A DNA stretch of 12,027 nt from a bacterium (GCA_021781095.1 JAJXXM010000105.1:1-12027); one strand, 5' to 3'; shown: positions 1 through 5,731, counted from the stretch's first letter. Made by a program: numbers and translations. Notes: generated from the letters alone by a model not told the origin.

Positions 1-66
1 TGCCCGGTCACTCGAACAAACTACCCTTCCGCCTCGAAAAGTGGCATAACTGTTGGGGACCCGTCA
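1..66 (+). mobile_element. Right terminal end of an IS3-family insertion sequence (element lies to the left)
   Basis: Positions 31-66 are the inverted complement, with several mismatches and a one-base length difference, of positions 11914-11950 at the other end of the window. Both contain GCCTCGAAAAG, then a GG, then TTGGG, then ACCCGTCA. IS3-family elements end in TGA...TCA, and this copy ends in TCA at 66. The next base begins sequence of another transposase gene reading the other way, so 66/67 is the insertion junction. Only the last 66 bp are in the window. The terminal repeat is seen directly; assignment to the IS3 family rests on the orfA start at the right edge of the window. Confidence 0.6.
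2..49 (+). CDS. Possible C-terminus of IS3-family transposase OrfB (partial)
   Basis: The frame starting at base 2 is open from the window edge to a TAA at 47-49 and would encode a tail of about 15 residues, ARSLEQTTLPPRKVA. IS3-family OrfB proteins often end with a phrase like 'TPEEFA/R..L' followed by a short polar tail, and their stop codon often lies inside or beside the right terminal repeat, as here. The stretch is too short to prove. The call depends on the IS end at 31-66 being right. Confidence 0.3.
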   Translation, partial: ARSLEQTTLPPRKVA

Positions 67-309
67 CTCGGTTACATCGGCAAGCTGTCGCCGGAGGCGA
101 CGAATCTCCTCATCTTGAGCGGTGAGCTTCCCATTGCCACGAAACGCTTCTTTGTCCTCAGCCTTGAGCCGGCGCATCCACCCATACAAAAGGCTCGGAT
201 CTATACCGATCGACCGCGCAACCTCCGCCGCGGTCTCACCACTGTCGATAACGCGGCGTACCGCCTCGATCTTCAACTCACGCGGGAATTTCCGCCGTTG
301 GTCTGCCAT
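64..309 (-). pseudogene. IS3-family transposase OrfA, truncated by another IS
   Basis: The 81-residue product begins MADQRRKFPRELKIEAVRR and has the N-terminal helix-turn-helix of IS3/IS911 OrfA (about residues 8-55: EAVRRVIDSG...AEVARSIGIDPSLLYGW), followed by a leucine-zipper start (DEEIRRLRRQLADVTE). Family members normally continue with a phrase like 'ERDILKKA' after 'ADVTE'. Here the reading stops there because the next three bases, TGA, are the first three bases of the terminal repeat of the IS at 1-66. The protein is therefore cut off inside its coiled coil and has no matching OrfB, so it should be inactive. The ATG at 309 is the natural start. The family is clear; the truncation by insertion is inferred from the junction. 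Confidence 0.72.
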
Positions 310-326
310 GGGGCACCATTTTTCCC

Positions 327-343
327 GGCCTCCCCTTGAGGCC
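327..343. repeat. Inverted repeat between two opposed transposase fragments
   Basis: GGCCTC (327-332) and GAGGCC (338-343) form a perfect 6-bp stem with a 5-base loop. It lies between the start of the minus-strand orfA (309) and the ATG (348) of the plus-strand transposase, so it belongs to the end region of one of the two elements. I cannot assign it to either. Confidence 0.4.
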
Positions 344-347
344 TATC

Positions 348-572
348 ATGGTGTCCACGAAACTGAGGTCAGGCCACCCCGAGGTGCTGGCGAAGGCAAC
401 TCGCCGCCGCTTTACTGCCGCGGAGAAGGCGCGCATCCCCGATGCCTACGACGGCGCATCGGCCATCGAGAGGGCCGCGCTGTGTCGGCGCGAGCGCATT
501 TACCCATCGCTGCTCTCGAACTGGCGTAAGCAGCGATCATCAGGCAAACCGTTGACAATTTCCGCTGCCTGA
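348..572 (+). pseudogene. Truncated transposase (HTH N-terminal part only)
   Basis: From ATG 348 the frame encodes 74 residues; an upstream in-frame TTG at 336 would add MRPI. The segment VLAKATRRRFTAAEKARI followed by 'ERAALCRRERIYPSLLSNWRKQR' is typical of the N-terminal helix-turn-helix of a transposase family in which the phrase usually continues into a longer 'KRGRKP' linker and coiled coil. Here the match ends at about residue 66 (near base 545) and the reading closes after an unrelated KPLTISAA tail. It is therefore a fragment left by deletion or insertion, with no catalytic domain anywhere nearby. Confidence 0.6.
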
Positions 573-901
573 AAAGCGAGTTGTCGTGTTACACTGGTGG
601 TCGAACGTGATTTAGTGGACATATGCCCCAAAACGACTGGCATGGCCCTGGACCGGACCAGTTAATAGTGCATCTAATGGCCGCGTTGGGCGCCAAAATT
701 GACATCTCGATTCGTTTTTCGAGGTCCGAGATGTCAAGCAGGTCGTCGTTTAGCGTCAGGATATCATTGTGCATTAGCTGAATTCTCCGGGAAAAAGTCG
801 AGTCAAGACGACCTCGAGCCGACGGTTATTCTCCGTCGTCGCGGCGTTGATTATTGCCGGGCAGCAAACGCTCCTGCTGCTCTGCAAAGTTATCGCTACG
901 G
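573..901. other. Gene-free stretch, probable IS debris
   Basis: No open frame here looks coding. The stretch follows a broken transposase and precedes the recombinase stop. It holds an inverted repeat at 699-737 (separate entry) and an unplaced block around 612-680 that could be the scar of a further element. I see no RNA gene in it. Confidence 0.5.
699..737. repeat. 11-bp perfect inverted repeat
   Basis: TTGACATCTCG (699-709) is repeated as its exact complement CGAGATGTCAA (727-737) around a 17-base spacer. The stem is too widely spaced for an intrinsic terminator and no T-run follows. It lies about 165 bp past the stop codon of the tyrosine recombinase. It could be an operator, a recombinase arm site, or the remains of an IS end; nothing in the sequence chooses between these. 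Confidence 0.45.
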
Positions 902-1771
902 TTATTCCAACCAGAGCGCGCTACCGTCATCGGGGCTCGCGCGCAGATAGGTATCGGTGGTGGCGATGGAGGCGTGCCCGAGGGTATCGCGGATGAGCGC
1001 GGCTGAGGCGCCGGCGCGGTGGGCGTGGGTGCCGTGGCTGTGGCGCAGCCAATGCGGCGAGGGCTTTTTCTGCAGCCCCGCGCGCGTGGCGGCGCGGGCG
1101 AGGATTTGGCGTACGCGTTCGATCCCGATCCCCAGCACCGGGGCTTCGGGGGGCTTCTCCTGCCGTAACTGTTCGAGTGCAGCCCAGGCCCTTGGCCCTA
1201 ACCGCACGGTACGGCTGCCGCGCTTGCCGTGCAGGGTGATCGCGCCGCCGCCGCGCGGATCGGGCACGCAGGCGCCGGCGGTGAGCCCGACGAGCTCGGC
1301 GACGCGGGCGCCCGAGGCGTAGAGCACGCGCAGCAGGGCGCGATCGCGGCCGTCGACGGCGGCGAGGAGTTTTTCGACTTCTGCTTCGGTGAGCACGCGC
1401 TCGGCGGCACGCGCGGGGACGCGGGGGAGCTGCAGGGCGGCGCCGACGTCGATACGCATAGCGCCGACGCGCTGCCCGAAGTGCAGCAGGCTTTTTATTG
1501 CCGCGAGCTGGCGGCGGCGGTAGGCGGGGCTACCGGCGAGAGTGTCGCTGAAGGCTTGGAGGGTGGCCAGCGTCGTGGCGGCGAGCGGGAGCGGGGCGAG
1601 GAAGGCGCGCAGGGCGGCGGCGCCCGCAGCGTAGGCGCGGATCGTGCTCGGCGGGCGTCCGTGGAGCCAGAGCGCGACGAGGGCGTCGTCGGCGGGGTGG
1701 GCGGCGCTGCCGGCGGCAGTGCCGGCATTGCCGGTGATGCCGGTGGCGGGGAGGTGCTGGGGGGCGCGCAT
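902..1771 (-). CDS. Tyrosine recombinase (XerC/D-like integrase)
   Basis: This 289-residue protein catalyses DNA strand exchange through a tyrosine-DNA intermediate. All catalytic residues are visible: R156 (ASGARVAEL), K183 (HGKRGSR), H240 and R243 (HWLRHSHGTHA), H266 (LGHASIATT) and nucleophile Y275 (TDTYLRA). Residues about 28-110 form the SAM-like N-terminal domain (STIRAYAAG...AIKSLLHFG). Length is normal for Xer-type plasmid and phage recombinases. I chose ATG 1771 because it gives this usual length; the frame stays open to 2437 only because it runs antisense through the next GC-rich gene. No clear Shine-Dalgarno is visible before it. The gene is divergent from the zinc-finger gene at 1874, and the 102-bp gap holds a candidate crossover site (1817-1845). 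A role in plasmid dimer resolution or in integration is inferred. Codon use is extremely GC-rich compared with the rep/par genes. Confidence 0.88.
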   Translation of the reverse strand: MRAPQHLPATGITGNAGTAAGSAAHPADDALVALWLHGRPPSTIRAYAAGAAALRAFLAPLPLAATTLATLQAFSDTLAGSPAYRRRQLAAIKSLLHFGQRVGAMRIDVGAALQLPRVPARAAERVLTEAEVEKLLAAVDGRDRALLRVLYASGARVAELVGLTAGACVPDPRGGGAITLHGKRGSRTVRLGPRAWAALEQLRQEKPPEAPVLGIGIERVRQILARAATRAGLQKKPSPHWLRHSHGTHAHRAGASAALIRDTLGHASIATTDTYLRASPDDGSALWLE

Positions 1772-1816
1772 CGCTGCGGGGTTCGCCGTGGTGCGGGGGG
1801 AGTCTTGGGAGAATAA

Positions 1817-1845
1817 GAATTCTCGGTAGGAGGAACCGAGGACTT
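1817..1845. other. Candidate crossover site (two ~11-bp arms, 7-bp spacer)
   Basis: CTCGGT (1822-1827) and ACCGAG (1835-1840) are exact inverted arms around the 7-base centre AGGAGGA. Extended outward to 11 bp, the arms match at 8 of 11 positions. Two imperfect 11-bp arms around a 6-8 bp centre is the architecture of Xer/dif-type core sites, and this one lies 46 bp upstream of the start of a tyrosine recombinase. It could instead be an operator for the two divergent genes. The AGGAGG in the centre looks like a Shine-Dalgarno sequence, but no start codon follows at a useful distance. Confidence 0.35.
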
Positions 1846-1873
1846 CTTCTCCTGCCCGAAAAACTGTTGACCC

Positions 1874-2425
1874 GTGACACGGAGCTGCTCCACCCACGGC
1901 TGCACCCGCCCCCGCAGCCCCTACGACCGCCGCTGCCGCCCCTGCGCGACCGCCGCCCAAGCCGCCTACCGCGCCCGCCATCGCACGACCCTGGCCGCAC
2001 GCGAACGGCAACGCACCTTCTCCGCCACCCAGCGCGCCCTGCGCCACGCCCGCAGCACGCTCGCCGTCTACCTCGCGCGCGGCAAGCTCCGCCGCGGACG
2101 CTGCGAACTCTGCGCCGAGACCGACGTCCGCCCGGCCTGGGACGATCCCGGCTGGCCGCTGGTCGTCCGCTGGTTCTGCCCCGAGCACTACAACGAGCAC
2201 GGGCAACTGCGCCGCGAAGTCGCGGCACAGCGCACGGCGGTCGCGGCACGGTTCGCTGCCCTGCACGCCGCGATCGCCGCGCTCCCCGAGAGCGAGCAGC
2301 GGGCGCTCCACGAAGCGGCACGCGGTGGGCTCGACGGCAGCGGCGCCGCCCCGGGCAGTCTGCGCTACGAGATCGCCCTCCAGCACGCCTACCAAGCACG
2401 CGCGCAGGGCGAACGCTTCTTCTAG
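1874..2425 (+). CDS. Two-zinc-finger protein with a degenerate HNH-like finger
   Basis: This 183-residue protein has two probable metal-binding modules. The first is C5-x4-C10 ... C21-x2-C24 (CSTHGC...CRPC). The second is C77-x2-C80 ... C102-x2-H105 (CELC ... FCPEH), arranged like the finger seen in many phage and plasmid proteins with the pattern 'CxxC...HH.DY..PL.V.WLC..HH'. Here the usual HH pair is replaced by the region RPAWDDPGWPL, so nuclease activity is unlikely and a DNA- or protein-binding role more likely. Residues 30-75 and 110-150 are arginine/alanine-rich helices. Nearly every codon ends in G or C in this frame, which supports a real gene over the antisense frames. The start is GTG 1874; TTG 1867 lies in a different frame. 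It is divergent from the recombinase and convergent with repA, with only 29 bp between the stop codons. The function is not known to me. Confidence 0.65.
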   Translation: MTRSCSTHGCTRPRSPYDRRCRPCATAAQAAYRARHRTTLAARERQRTFSATQRALRHARSTLAVYLARGKLRRGRCELCAETDVRPAWDDPGWPLVVRWFCPEHYNEHGQLRREVAAQRTAVAARFAALHAAIAALPESEQRALHEAARGGLDGSGAAPGSLRYEIALQHAYQARAQGERFF

Positions 2426-2454
2426 CGCTCCTCCCACCCTAATTGCGTCGTGTT

Positions 2455-3426
2455 TTAGGCAAGAATCCCATCGAGCGTCTTGATACCACGAATCTGCGCT
2501 TCCTCAATCATGCGTCGCAGACGCTTCCCCCCGTCCTTCGTCCAAATCGTGACGAGATCGGAGTCTGGATTAAATTCGAGGGAATAATCAGGCAGGGCGT
2601 TTGATTTCACAACTTCTTTGATCTGCCGGCGAAATTCTTTGAGCGAACAGGTTGCCCCCGACTTCTTCAGTAGTGTATCGAGCCTGATCGCAAATTTTGC
2701 TTGAAGGCCGCAATGCTTGCGCGCGAGCTCATAGAGCCGCCGTTCAAGGCCCTTCCTTAGTCGGAAATAGTCGCGTGAAAGCGTCAACACCTCGGTTGAA
2801 ACTACAGCGTTGTAGAGCCACTCCGAGAGCGTCAGCTCGATACAGGACATTCGATTGCTCGACGTCCGTTCGATGATCGACCACGTCTCGATCAGTCCGA
2901 AGCCCTGGCGATGACGCTTCTTTCCCGTCGTGATGTCGGTCTTAATGCGAGTGCCGGCGAGCCGCTCGAAGGCTTTCACGAGGCCGTCGTATTCCGCTCC
3001 GCTGACGCCGCGATTGCAGTACACTAGCAGGTCGCGGGCGCGAAGTCGCACCTTTCGACTAATCGGCAAGCCGCGGTTCTGCGCTTCGATCAACGTCGAA
3101 ATTGTGAAGAGCAAGATGTCTTTGTCCCAGATGGTCGCGAGTCCGTTCGCACTAGGTGTGATCGTGATGCTGTTCCCGCGATGTTCGTAAATCCGGATGC
3201 CGAGATCCGGGCTTTTTGATAGCGAGAACATCGGATGCTCCATCGACGCGGAGTCATCTTTCAGTGCAGCGTCGAAGGTTTGCGCCAGGAAAAAATCTTG
3301 TTGCGGATGCCGAATGGGGGCCAGAGAGGTTATCGAAGGCGCTGTTTCCTCAGATCGTTTGCTAGCACTTAAAGCTGCAAGTTTGCGTATGCGTGCTTGG
3401 ATGTCAGCCAAGTCCCCAGGATCCAT
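2455..3426 (-). CDS. repA: Replication initiator protein RepA (RPA family)
   Basis: This 323-residue initiator would bind the iterons at 4690-4830 and open the plasmid origin. The RPA-family core (about residues 40-265) is easily recognised by its usual phrases: HPQQDFFLAQTFDAA, KDDSASMEHPMFSL, 'GLATIWDKDILLFTISTLIEA', 'LSRDYFRLRKGLERRLYELARKHCG' and KKSGATCSLKEFRR. The N-terminal 40 residues are a polar linker and the C-terminus ends in a basic helix (KRLRRMIEEAQIRG). Length is normal for the family. ATG 3426 overlaps the stop of the preceding gene by one base (TAATG), so translation is probably coupled. It is the last gene of parA - RHH - repA, an order in which a shared leader can control both copy number and partition. 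GC content is lower than in its neighbours, which suggests the replicon block has a separate history. The family call is firm. Confidence 0.9.
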   Translation of the reverse strand: MDPGDLADIQARIRKLAALSASKRSEETAPSITSLAPIRHPQQDFFLAQTFDAALKDDSASMEHPMFSLSKSPDLGIRIYEHRGNSITITPSANGLATIWDKDILLFTISTLIEAQNRGLPISRKVRLRARDLLVYCNRGVSGAEYDGLVKAFERLAGTRIKTDITTGKKRHRQGFGLIETWSIIERTSSNRMSCIELTLSEWLYNAVVSTEVLTLSRDYFRLRKGLERRLYELARKHCGLQAKFAIRLDTLLKKSGATCSLKEFRRQIKEVVKSNALPDYSLEFNPDSDLVTIWTKDGGKRLRRMIEEAQIRGIKTLDGILA

Positions 3427-3809
3427 TACCTAATCCTTGCAACGATGCGACGAGCGCGGATTCGGTGTTTTTCGAGCACTTCGATATCGTGCTCACCAGT
3501 CGCGAGCAGCTCGCGTAAGGCGGCTTCGATATAGCCGCTGACGCTGACCTTCTTCTTCCGCCGCAGCGAGGCGACGCGCGTTTCGACTTGCGAAAGCAAC
3601 GATATCGGCAAAATGGCAGTAATCCGATCAGAGCGTTCTGCAGACTCCTCAAGAAGGCGCGGCTGCGTTTCGGACGCCGTTAGTTTCACCGCGGGTTTTG
3701 TGTCAGGAACAGGCTGACTATGGCGGGCCTTTTCAACTGGTGCGAGAGTCGTAACTGGGCCACCGAGGATGCTGGCAAGATCGCCGATCGCACGACCACC
3801 CTTAGACAC
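3426..3809 (-). CDS. Ribbon-helix-helix partition partner of ParA
   Basis: This 127-residue protein lies between parA and repA and overlaps both: its GTG start shares 8 bases with the parA end, and its TAA shares one base with the repA ATG. The N-terminal half (1-58) is low in predicted structure. Residues about 62-105 (DRITAILPISLLSQVETRVASL ... SVSGYIEAALRELLA, broken here for length) have the strand-helix-helix pattern of a ribbon-helix-helix DNA-binding domain, and the tail is basic (KHRIRARRIVARIR). Small RHH proteins encoded directly after ParA are the centromere-binding components of type Ib partition systems and usually repress their own operon. The GACGTC repeats upstream of parA are the obvious candidate targets. 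Similarity to a named ParB or ParG is not evident by eye, so the role comes mainly from position and fold. Confidence 0.68.
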   Translation of the reverse strand: MSKGGRAIGDLASILGGPVTTLAPVEKARHSQPVPDTKPAVKLTASETQPRLLEESAERSDRITAILPISLLSQVETRVASLRRKKKVSVSGYIEAALRELLATGEHDIEVLEKHRIRARRIVARIR

Positions 3810-4554
3810 GTTCTAATACCTCGCTGGCTAAGGTTGCGTAATCGGCGGCTCCCGTTGAGTCTGGCCGATATGTACGAATCGACTGACGGTGTCCAAAAAG
3901 TTCGCGCAACGCAACGTTCTCTCGAATAGGCGAAGTGAGTGTGCCGTTGCACAACGTCTTTGCGGCGTCCAGGACGTCGCGAGCGATCCGTAGGCGGTGA
4001 TCAAACCGCGTCGGAACAACGGCAATGATCGGCAATGGCAGATCAAGCGCGTCGCGAAGGCGTTGCAAGTTTGCAGAGACTTGCACGTAGCCGTCGAGTG
4101 CTTCAGGCGCCGCAGCGAGCGGAATGATCACGCCTGAAGATGCTGCGACGAGGGCAGATGCAGTGAGGATACCCATCGATGGTGGGCAGTCGATGATGAC
4201 AATATCTACCGATTCAAGTTTTCGTAGCGCCTTGCCGAGCACGCGCTCTGAACCAACTTGTGCGCTAAGCGTTCTTTCGGCTAAACGGAGACGATCCGGA
4301 ACCGCAGCCCAAAGGCGCACGTTGAATGCTGGCACGTGTAGGGCGACCTCAGTAGGTTCTGCTTCGCCAAGCAAGACGTCGGCGGTACCGGCAGCCGCTG
4401 TGCGTCCCGTGAGCCACGTTGTGAGCGTTGCTTGCGGATCGATGTCGACTGCGATGACCCGGTGCCCGAGGACAGCGAACTCTGCGGCGAGATTTCCGGT
4501 GACGTTGGTTTTGGCGACGCCGCCTTTTTGGTTCGCGACTGCGATGATTTCCAT
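3802..4554 (-). CDS. parA: ParA-family partition ATPase
   Basis: This 250-residue ATPase would position plasmid copies on the nucleoid. The deviant Walker A motif is at residues 10-16 (KGGVAKT, with the signature lysine K10). Walker A' is around D37-D39 (VIAVDIDPQATLTTWL), and Walker B ends at D122 (VDIVIIDCPPS). There is no N-terminal helix-turn-helix, so it is of the short type Ib form, which is partnered by a small RHH protein, as seen next door. I prefer ATG 4554, which begins MEIIAVANQKGG as in the family, over GTG 4572, which would add six residues and sit on the palindrome at 4572-4585. No strong ribosome binding site is visible at either. It is the first gene of the parA - RHH - repA operon. 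Confidence 0.9.
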   Translation of the reverse strand: MEIIAVANQKGGVAKTNVTGNLAAEFAVLGHRVIAVDIDPQATLTTWLTGRTAAAGTADVLLGEAEPTEVALHVPAFNVRLWAAVPDRLRLAERTLSAQVGSERVLGKALRKLESVDIVIIDCPPSMGILTASALVAASSGVIIPLAAAPEALDGYVQVSANLQRLRDALDLPLPIIAVVPTRFDHRLRIARDVLDAAKTLCNGTLTSPIRENVALRELFGHRQSIRTYRPDSTGAADYATLASEVLERV

Positions 4555-4571
4555 TGAGGTAGCGTAACACA

Positions 4572-4656
4572 CTAAGACGTCTTAGCGCTAGAGGGCGCCA
4601 GCGCATTAGAGCCCCAACGTTGGACTGCTTGGACGCTATGACGTCTTAACGCTATA
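4572..4656. promoter_or_regulatory. Repeated GACGTC operators / possible centromere of the par-rep operon
   Basis: CTAAGACGTCTTAG (4572-4585) is a perfect 14-bp palindrome. A second copy, less symmetric, is at 4637-4648. Both continue as GACGTCTTA-(A/G)-CGCTA in the same direction, 64 bp apart. Between them CCAACGTTGG (4614-4623) is another perfect palindrome. A weak promoter-like pair reading toward parA (TTTACT at 4681-4676, GATATA at 4658-4653, 17-bp spacer) would be covered by the second copy. Repeats in this place commonly serve as operator and partition site for RHH partner proteins. Binding is inferred; the repeats are seen. Confidence 0.5.
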
Positions 4657-4689
4657 TCACTAGAACGATTTAATTAGTAAAGCTATCCG

Positions 4690-4830
4690 AAACGTGTTAT
4701 CGCCCACCATCCACCGGCGGGCTGCTGAAGAAGCGGGCTTTCAAAACGTGAGATTACCCACCGAAATACGTGGTTTCGCCCACCGGCGACACGTGGTTTC
4801 GCCCACCGAAATACGTGGTTTCGCCCACCG
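4690..4830 (+). repeat. oriV iterons: five copies of a ~22-bp repeat
   Basis: The shared core is ACGTGGTTTCGCCCACCG. Copies begin at 4692 (diverged: GTTATCGCCCACC), 4746 (diverged: AGATTACCCACCG), 4768, 4791 and 4813. The last three are identical over the 18-base core, and the copies at 4768 and 4813 also share the preceding AAAT. Starts are 54, 22, 23 and 22 bp apart, so the last four sit on one face of the helix at two turns per copy. All point the same way. Iterons upstream of an RPA-type repA are the expected initiator binding sites. AT-rich DNA follows (4841-4935) and also lies on the other side (4661-4690), as needed for strand opening. No convincing DnaA box was found. Confidence 0.78.
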
Positions 4831-4921
4831 AGGCGCAGCGAAAAGGCCAAAAACAAAGGCTTTAAGCTTGCTAATTTAGTCTGTAACAGGCGCTAACACT
4901 TCTTATTAACGATCTAACGCG

Positions 4922-4942
4922 AAAAAGCCTAAATCGGTAGGC
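4922..4942 (-). terminator. Weak rho-independent terminator on the minus strand
   Basis: Read on the minus strand, GCCTA and TAGGC (4942-4938 and 4931-4927) form a 5-bp stem with a 6-base loop, followed directly by TTTTT (4926-4922). It would stop minus-strand transcription from entering the iterons and the par-rep leader. Its outer arm shares bases 4940-4942 with the stronger hairpin at 4940-4960, so only one of the two can form at a time. Confidence 0.35.
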
Positions 4943-4960
4943 TGAGGCAAAGCCTCAGCC
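4940..4960. repeat. Perfect 9-bp hairpin beside the origin
   Basis: GGCTGAGGC (4940-4948) and GCCTCAGCC (4952-4960) pair perfectly around an AAA loop. No T-run follows on the plus strand, so it is a poor terminator in that direction. Strong short-loop hairpins next to iterons can be primer or single-strand initiation structures; that role is only a possibility here. Confidence 0.5.
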
Positions 4961-5288
4961 AGTTAAATCAACCGCTCCGGCTGAGGGCGCGGTCGACGTC
5001 AGTGCGGTCGTCGGGGAGTCGCGCACCCTAGCGCACCGGGCAAGGGACGCTCGCTTCCGCTCGCTCGGGCCGAGCCCGCCCTTGCCTCGGATGCGCTCTT
5101 GCGGGTGCGACCCCGACGCCGCACACCGCCTGCCTCCCGCTCGGCTCCCTTTTCGGCCTCCGCGCGCCGCCGAAGCCCCCTCGACCGCTCCCGCCTACCC
5201 CCGAGCGCGGTGCGGCGACCAGGAGGGCTCACGGCCGAGGCTCGGTAAAGGCTTTGCGGGCACCAAGGCGATTTTTATAGAGAACGAA
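4961..5288. other. Gene-free GC-rich stretch with hairpins upstream of hicA
   Basis: I see no convincing gene. GGCAAGGG (5039-5046) pairs with CCCTTGCC (5079-5086), and inside that loop GCTCGG (5063-5068) pairs with CCGAGC (5070-5075), so a branched hairpin of about 48 bases is possible. From 5100 to 5225 the plus strand is strongly C-rich. The open frames across it encode arginine/proline-rich strings without family features. It could be part of the origin, a small RNA, or a decayed gene. Confidence 0.4.
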
Positions 5289-5317
5289 TCGACCATCGAA
5301 CCGGCTTGGGTTAAAAT
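5289..5317 (+). promoter_or_regulatory. Candidate promoter for hicAB
   Basis: TCGACC (5289-5294) and TAAAAT (5312-5317) are separated by 17 bp and match the sigma-70 consensus at 4/6 and 5/6. Transcription would start only a few bases before the GTG of hicA at 5328, giving a leaderless or nearly leaderless toxin message. A second, weaker pair (TTGCGG 5254, TATAGA 5276) would give a normal leader. Confidence 0.3.
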
Positions 5318-5327
5318 AGGCGACGAC

Positions 5328-5516
5328 GTGAAAGCCAAAGACCTTCTTCGCGCTATCGAACAAGCTGGATGGACGCTGCACCGCGTCACCGGGAGCCATC
5401 ATATTTACAAGCACCCGACACTGCCCGGCCGCGTGGTGATTCCCGTCCACGGACTCAACCGCGACGTGGCACCCGGCACCCTTCTCTCGATTCTCAAACA
5501 GGCAGGTTTACGATGA
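5328..5516 (+). CDS. hicA: HicA-family mRNA interferase toxin
   Basis: This 62-residue protein is a small double-stranded-RNA-binding-fold RNase that cleaves mRNA when not bound by HicB. It has the family pattern along its length: KDLLRAIEQAGWTLHRVTGS, with catalytic H24 in G-S-H-H-I-Y, then VVIPVHGLNRDVAPGTLLSI and the C-terminal helix LKQAGLR. The GTG at 5328 gives the normal 58-65 residue length. An ATG-free extension to 5082 is open but encodes a proline/arginine-rich string unlike any HicA. A strong ribosome binding site is absent (only TAGGCGAC precedes). Its TGA overlaps the hicB ATG as ATGA, so the pair is translationally coupled. On a plasmid it would act as an addiction module next to the origin. 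Confidence 0.87.
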   Translation: MKAKDLLRAIEQAGWTLHRVTGSHHIYKHPTLPGRVVIPVHGLNRDVAPGTLLSILKQAGLR

Positions 5517-5728
5517 CATACCAAGCGGTTTTCGAACGCGCACCTGACGCAACCATCTGGGCCTACGTTCCCGAACTCCCCGGGGTGGCCGGCTCTGGTG
5601 ATACGCTCGATGCAGCCCGCGAGAGCGTTGCCGAAAGCGTGCGCCTCTGGCTCGAAGACGCGCGCAACGATGGGGAAGCAATCCCCGCAGCGACAACTAT
5701 CGGCCTCATTACCATCGACGCGGCGTAA
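5513..5728 (+). CDS. hicB: HicB-family antitoxin
   Basis: This 71-residue partner of HicA is recognised from YQAVFERAPDATIWAYVPEL, PGVAGSGDTLDAARES and 'VAESVRLWLEDARNDGEAIP', the partly degraded RNase-H-like fold of the HicB family. The ATG at 5513 overlaps the hicA stop by four bases. It ends at residue 71 just after the fold, so it has no C-terminal helix-turn-helix or ribbon-helix-helix. It can be expected to block HicA directly, while DNA binding and self-repression are not explained by this protein alone. A 33-codon ORF starts three bases after its stop (5732) and could be the missing part or a remnant of it. Confidence 0.87.
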   Translation: MTYQAVFERAPDATIWAYVPELPGVAGSGDTLDAARESVAESVRLWLEDARNDGEAIPAATTIGLITIDAA

Positions 5729-5731
5729 GCC

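Noticed and set aside
7..70. Direct repeat GTCACTCG at 7-14 and 63-70 as a target-site duplication of a 48-bp insert
   Set aside because: The IS terminal repeat ends at 66, inside the second copy, so the match is better taken as chance.
589..774. 61-aa minus-strand open frame
   Set aside because: No family features or ribosome binding site; it covers the inverted repeat and IS debris.
1229..1816. 195-aa plus-strand open frame across the recombinase
   Set aside because: Gly/Glu/Arg-rich shadow antisense to a gene with all catalytic residues; no domain.
1530..2399. 289-aa arginine-rich minus-strand frame
   Set aside because: Stops are rare in any frame at this GC content; composition is not protein-like.
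1772..2437. N-terminal extension of the recombinase frame to 2437 (511 aa in all)
   Set aside because: The extra part is a low-complexity Ala/Gly/Arg string, read antisense to a GC-rich gene with good codon structure; ATG 1771 gives the normal family length.
4743..4830. Possible CRISPR array
   Set aside because: The repeats are 22-23 bp end to end with no spacers; next to repA they are iterons.
5082..5327. N-terminal extension of HicA
   Set aside because: Proline/arginine-rich, unlike any HicA; the conserved fold starts at GTG 5328.
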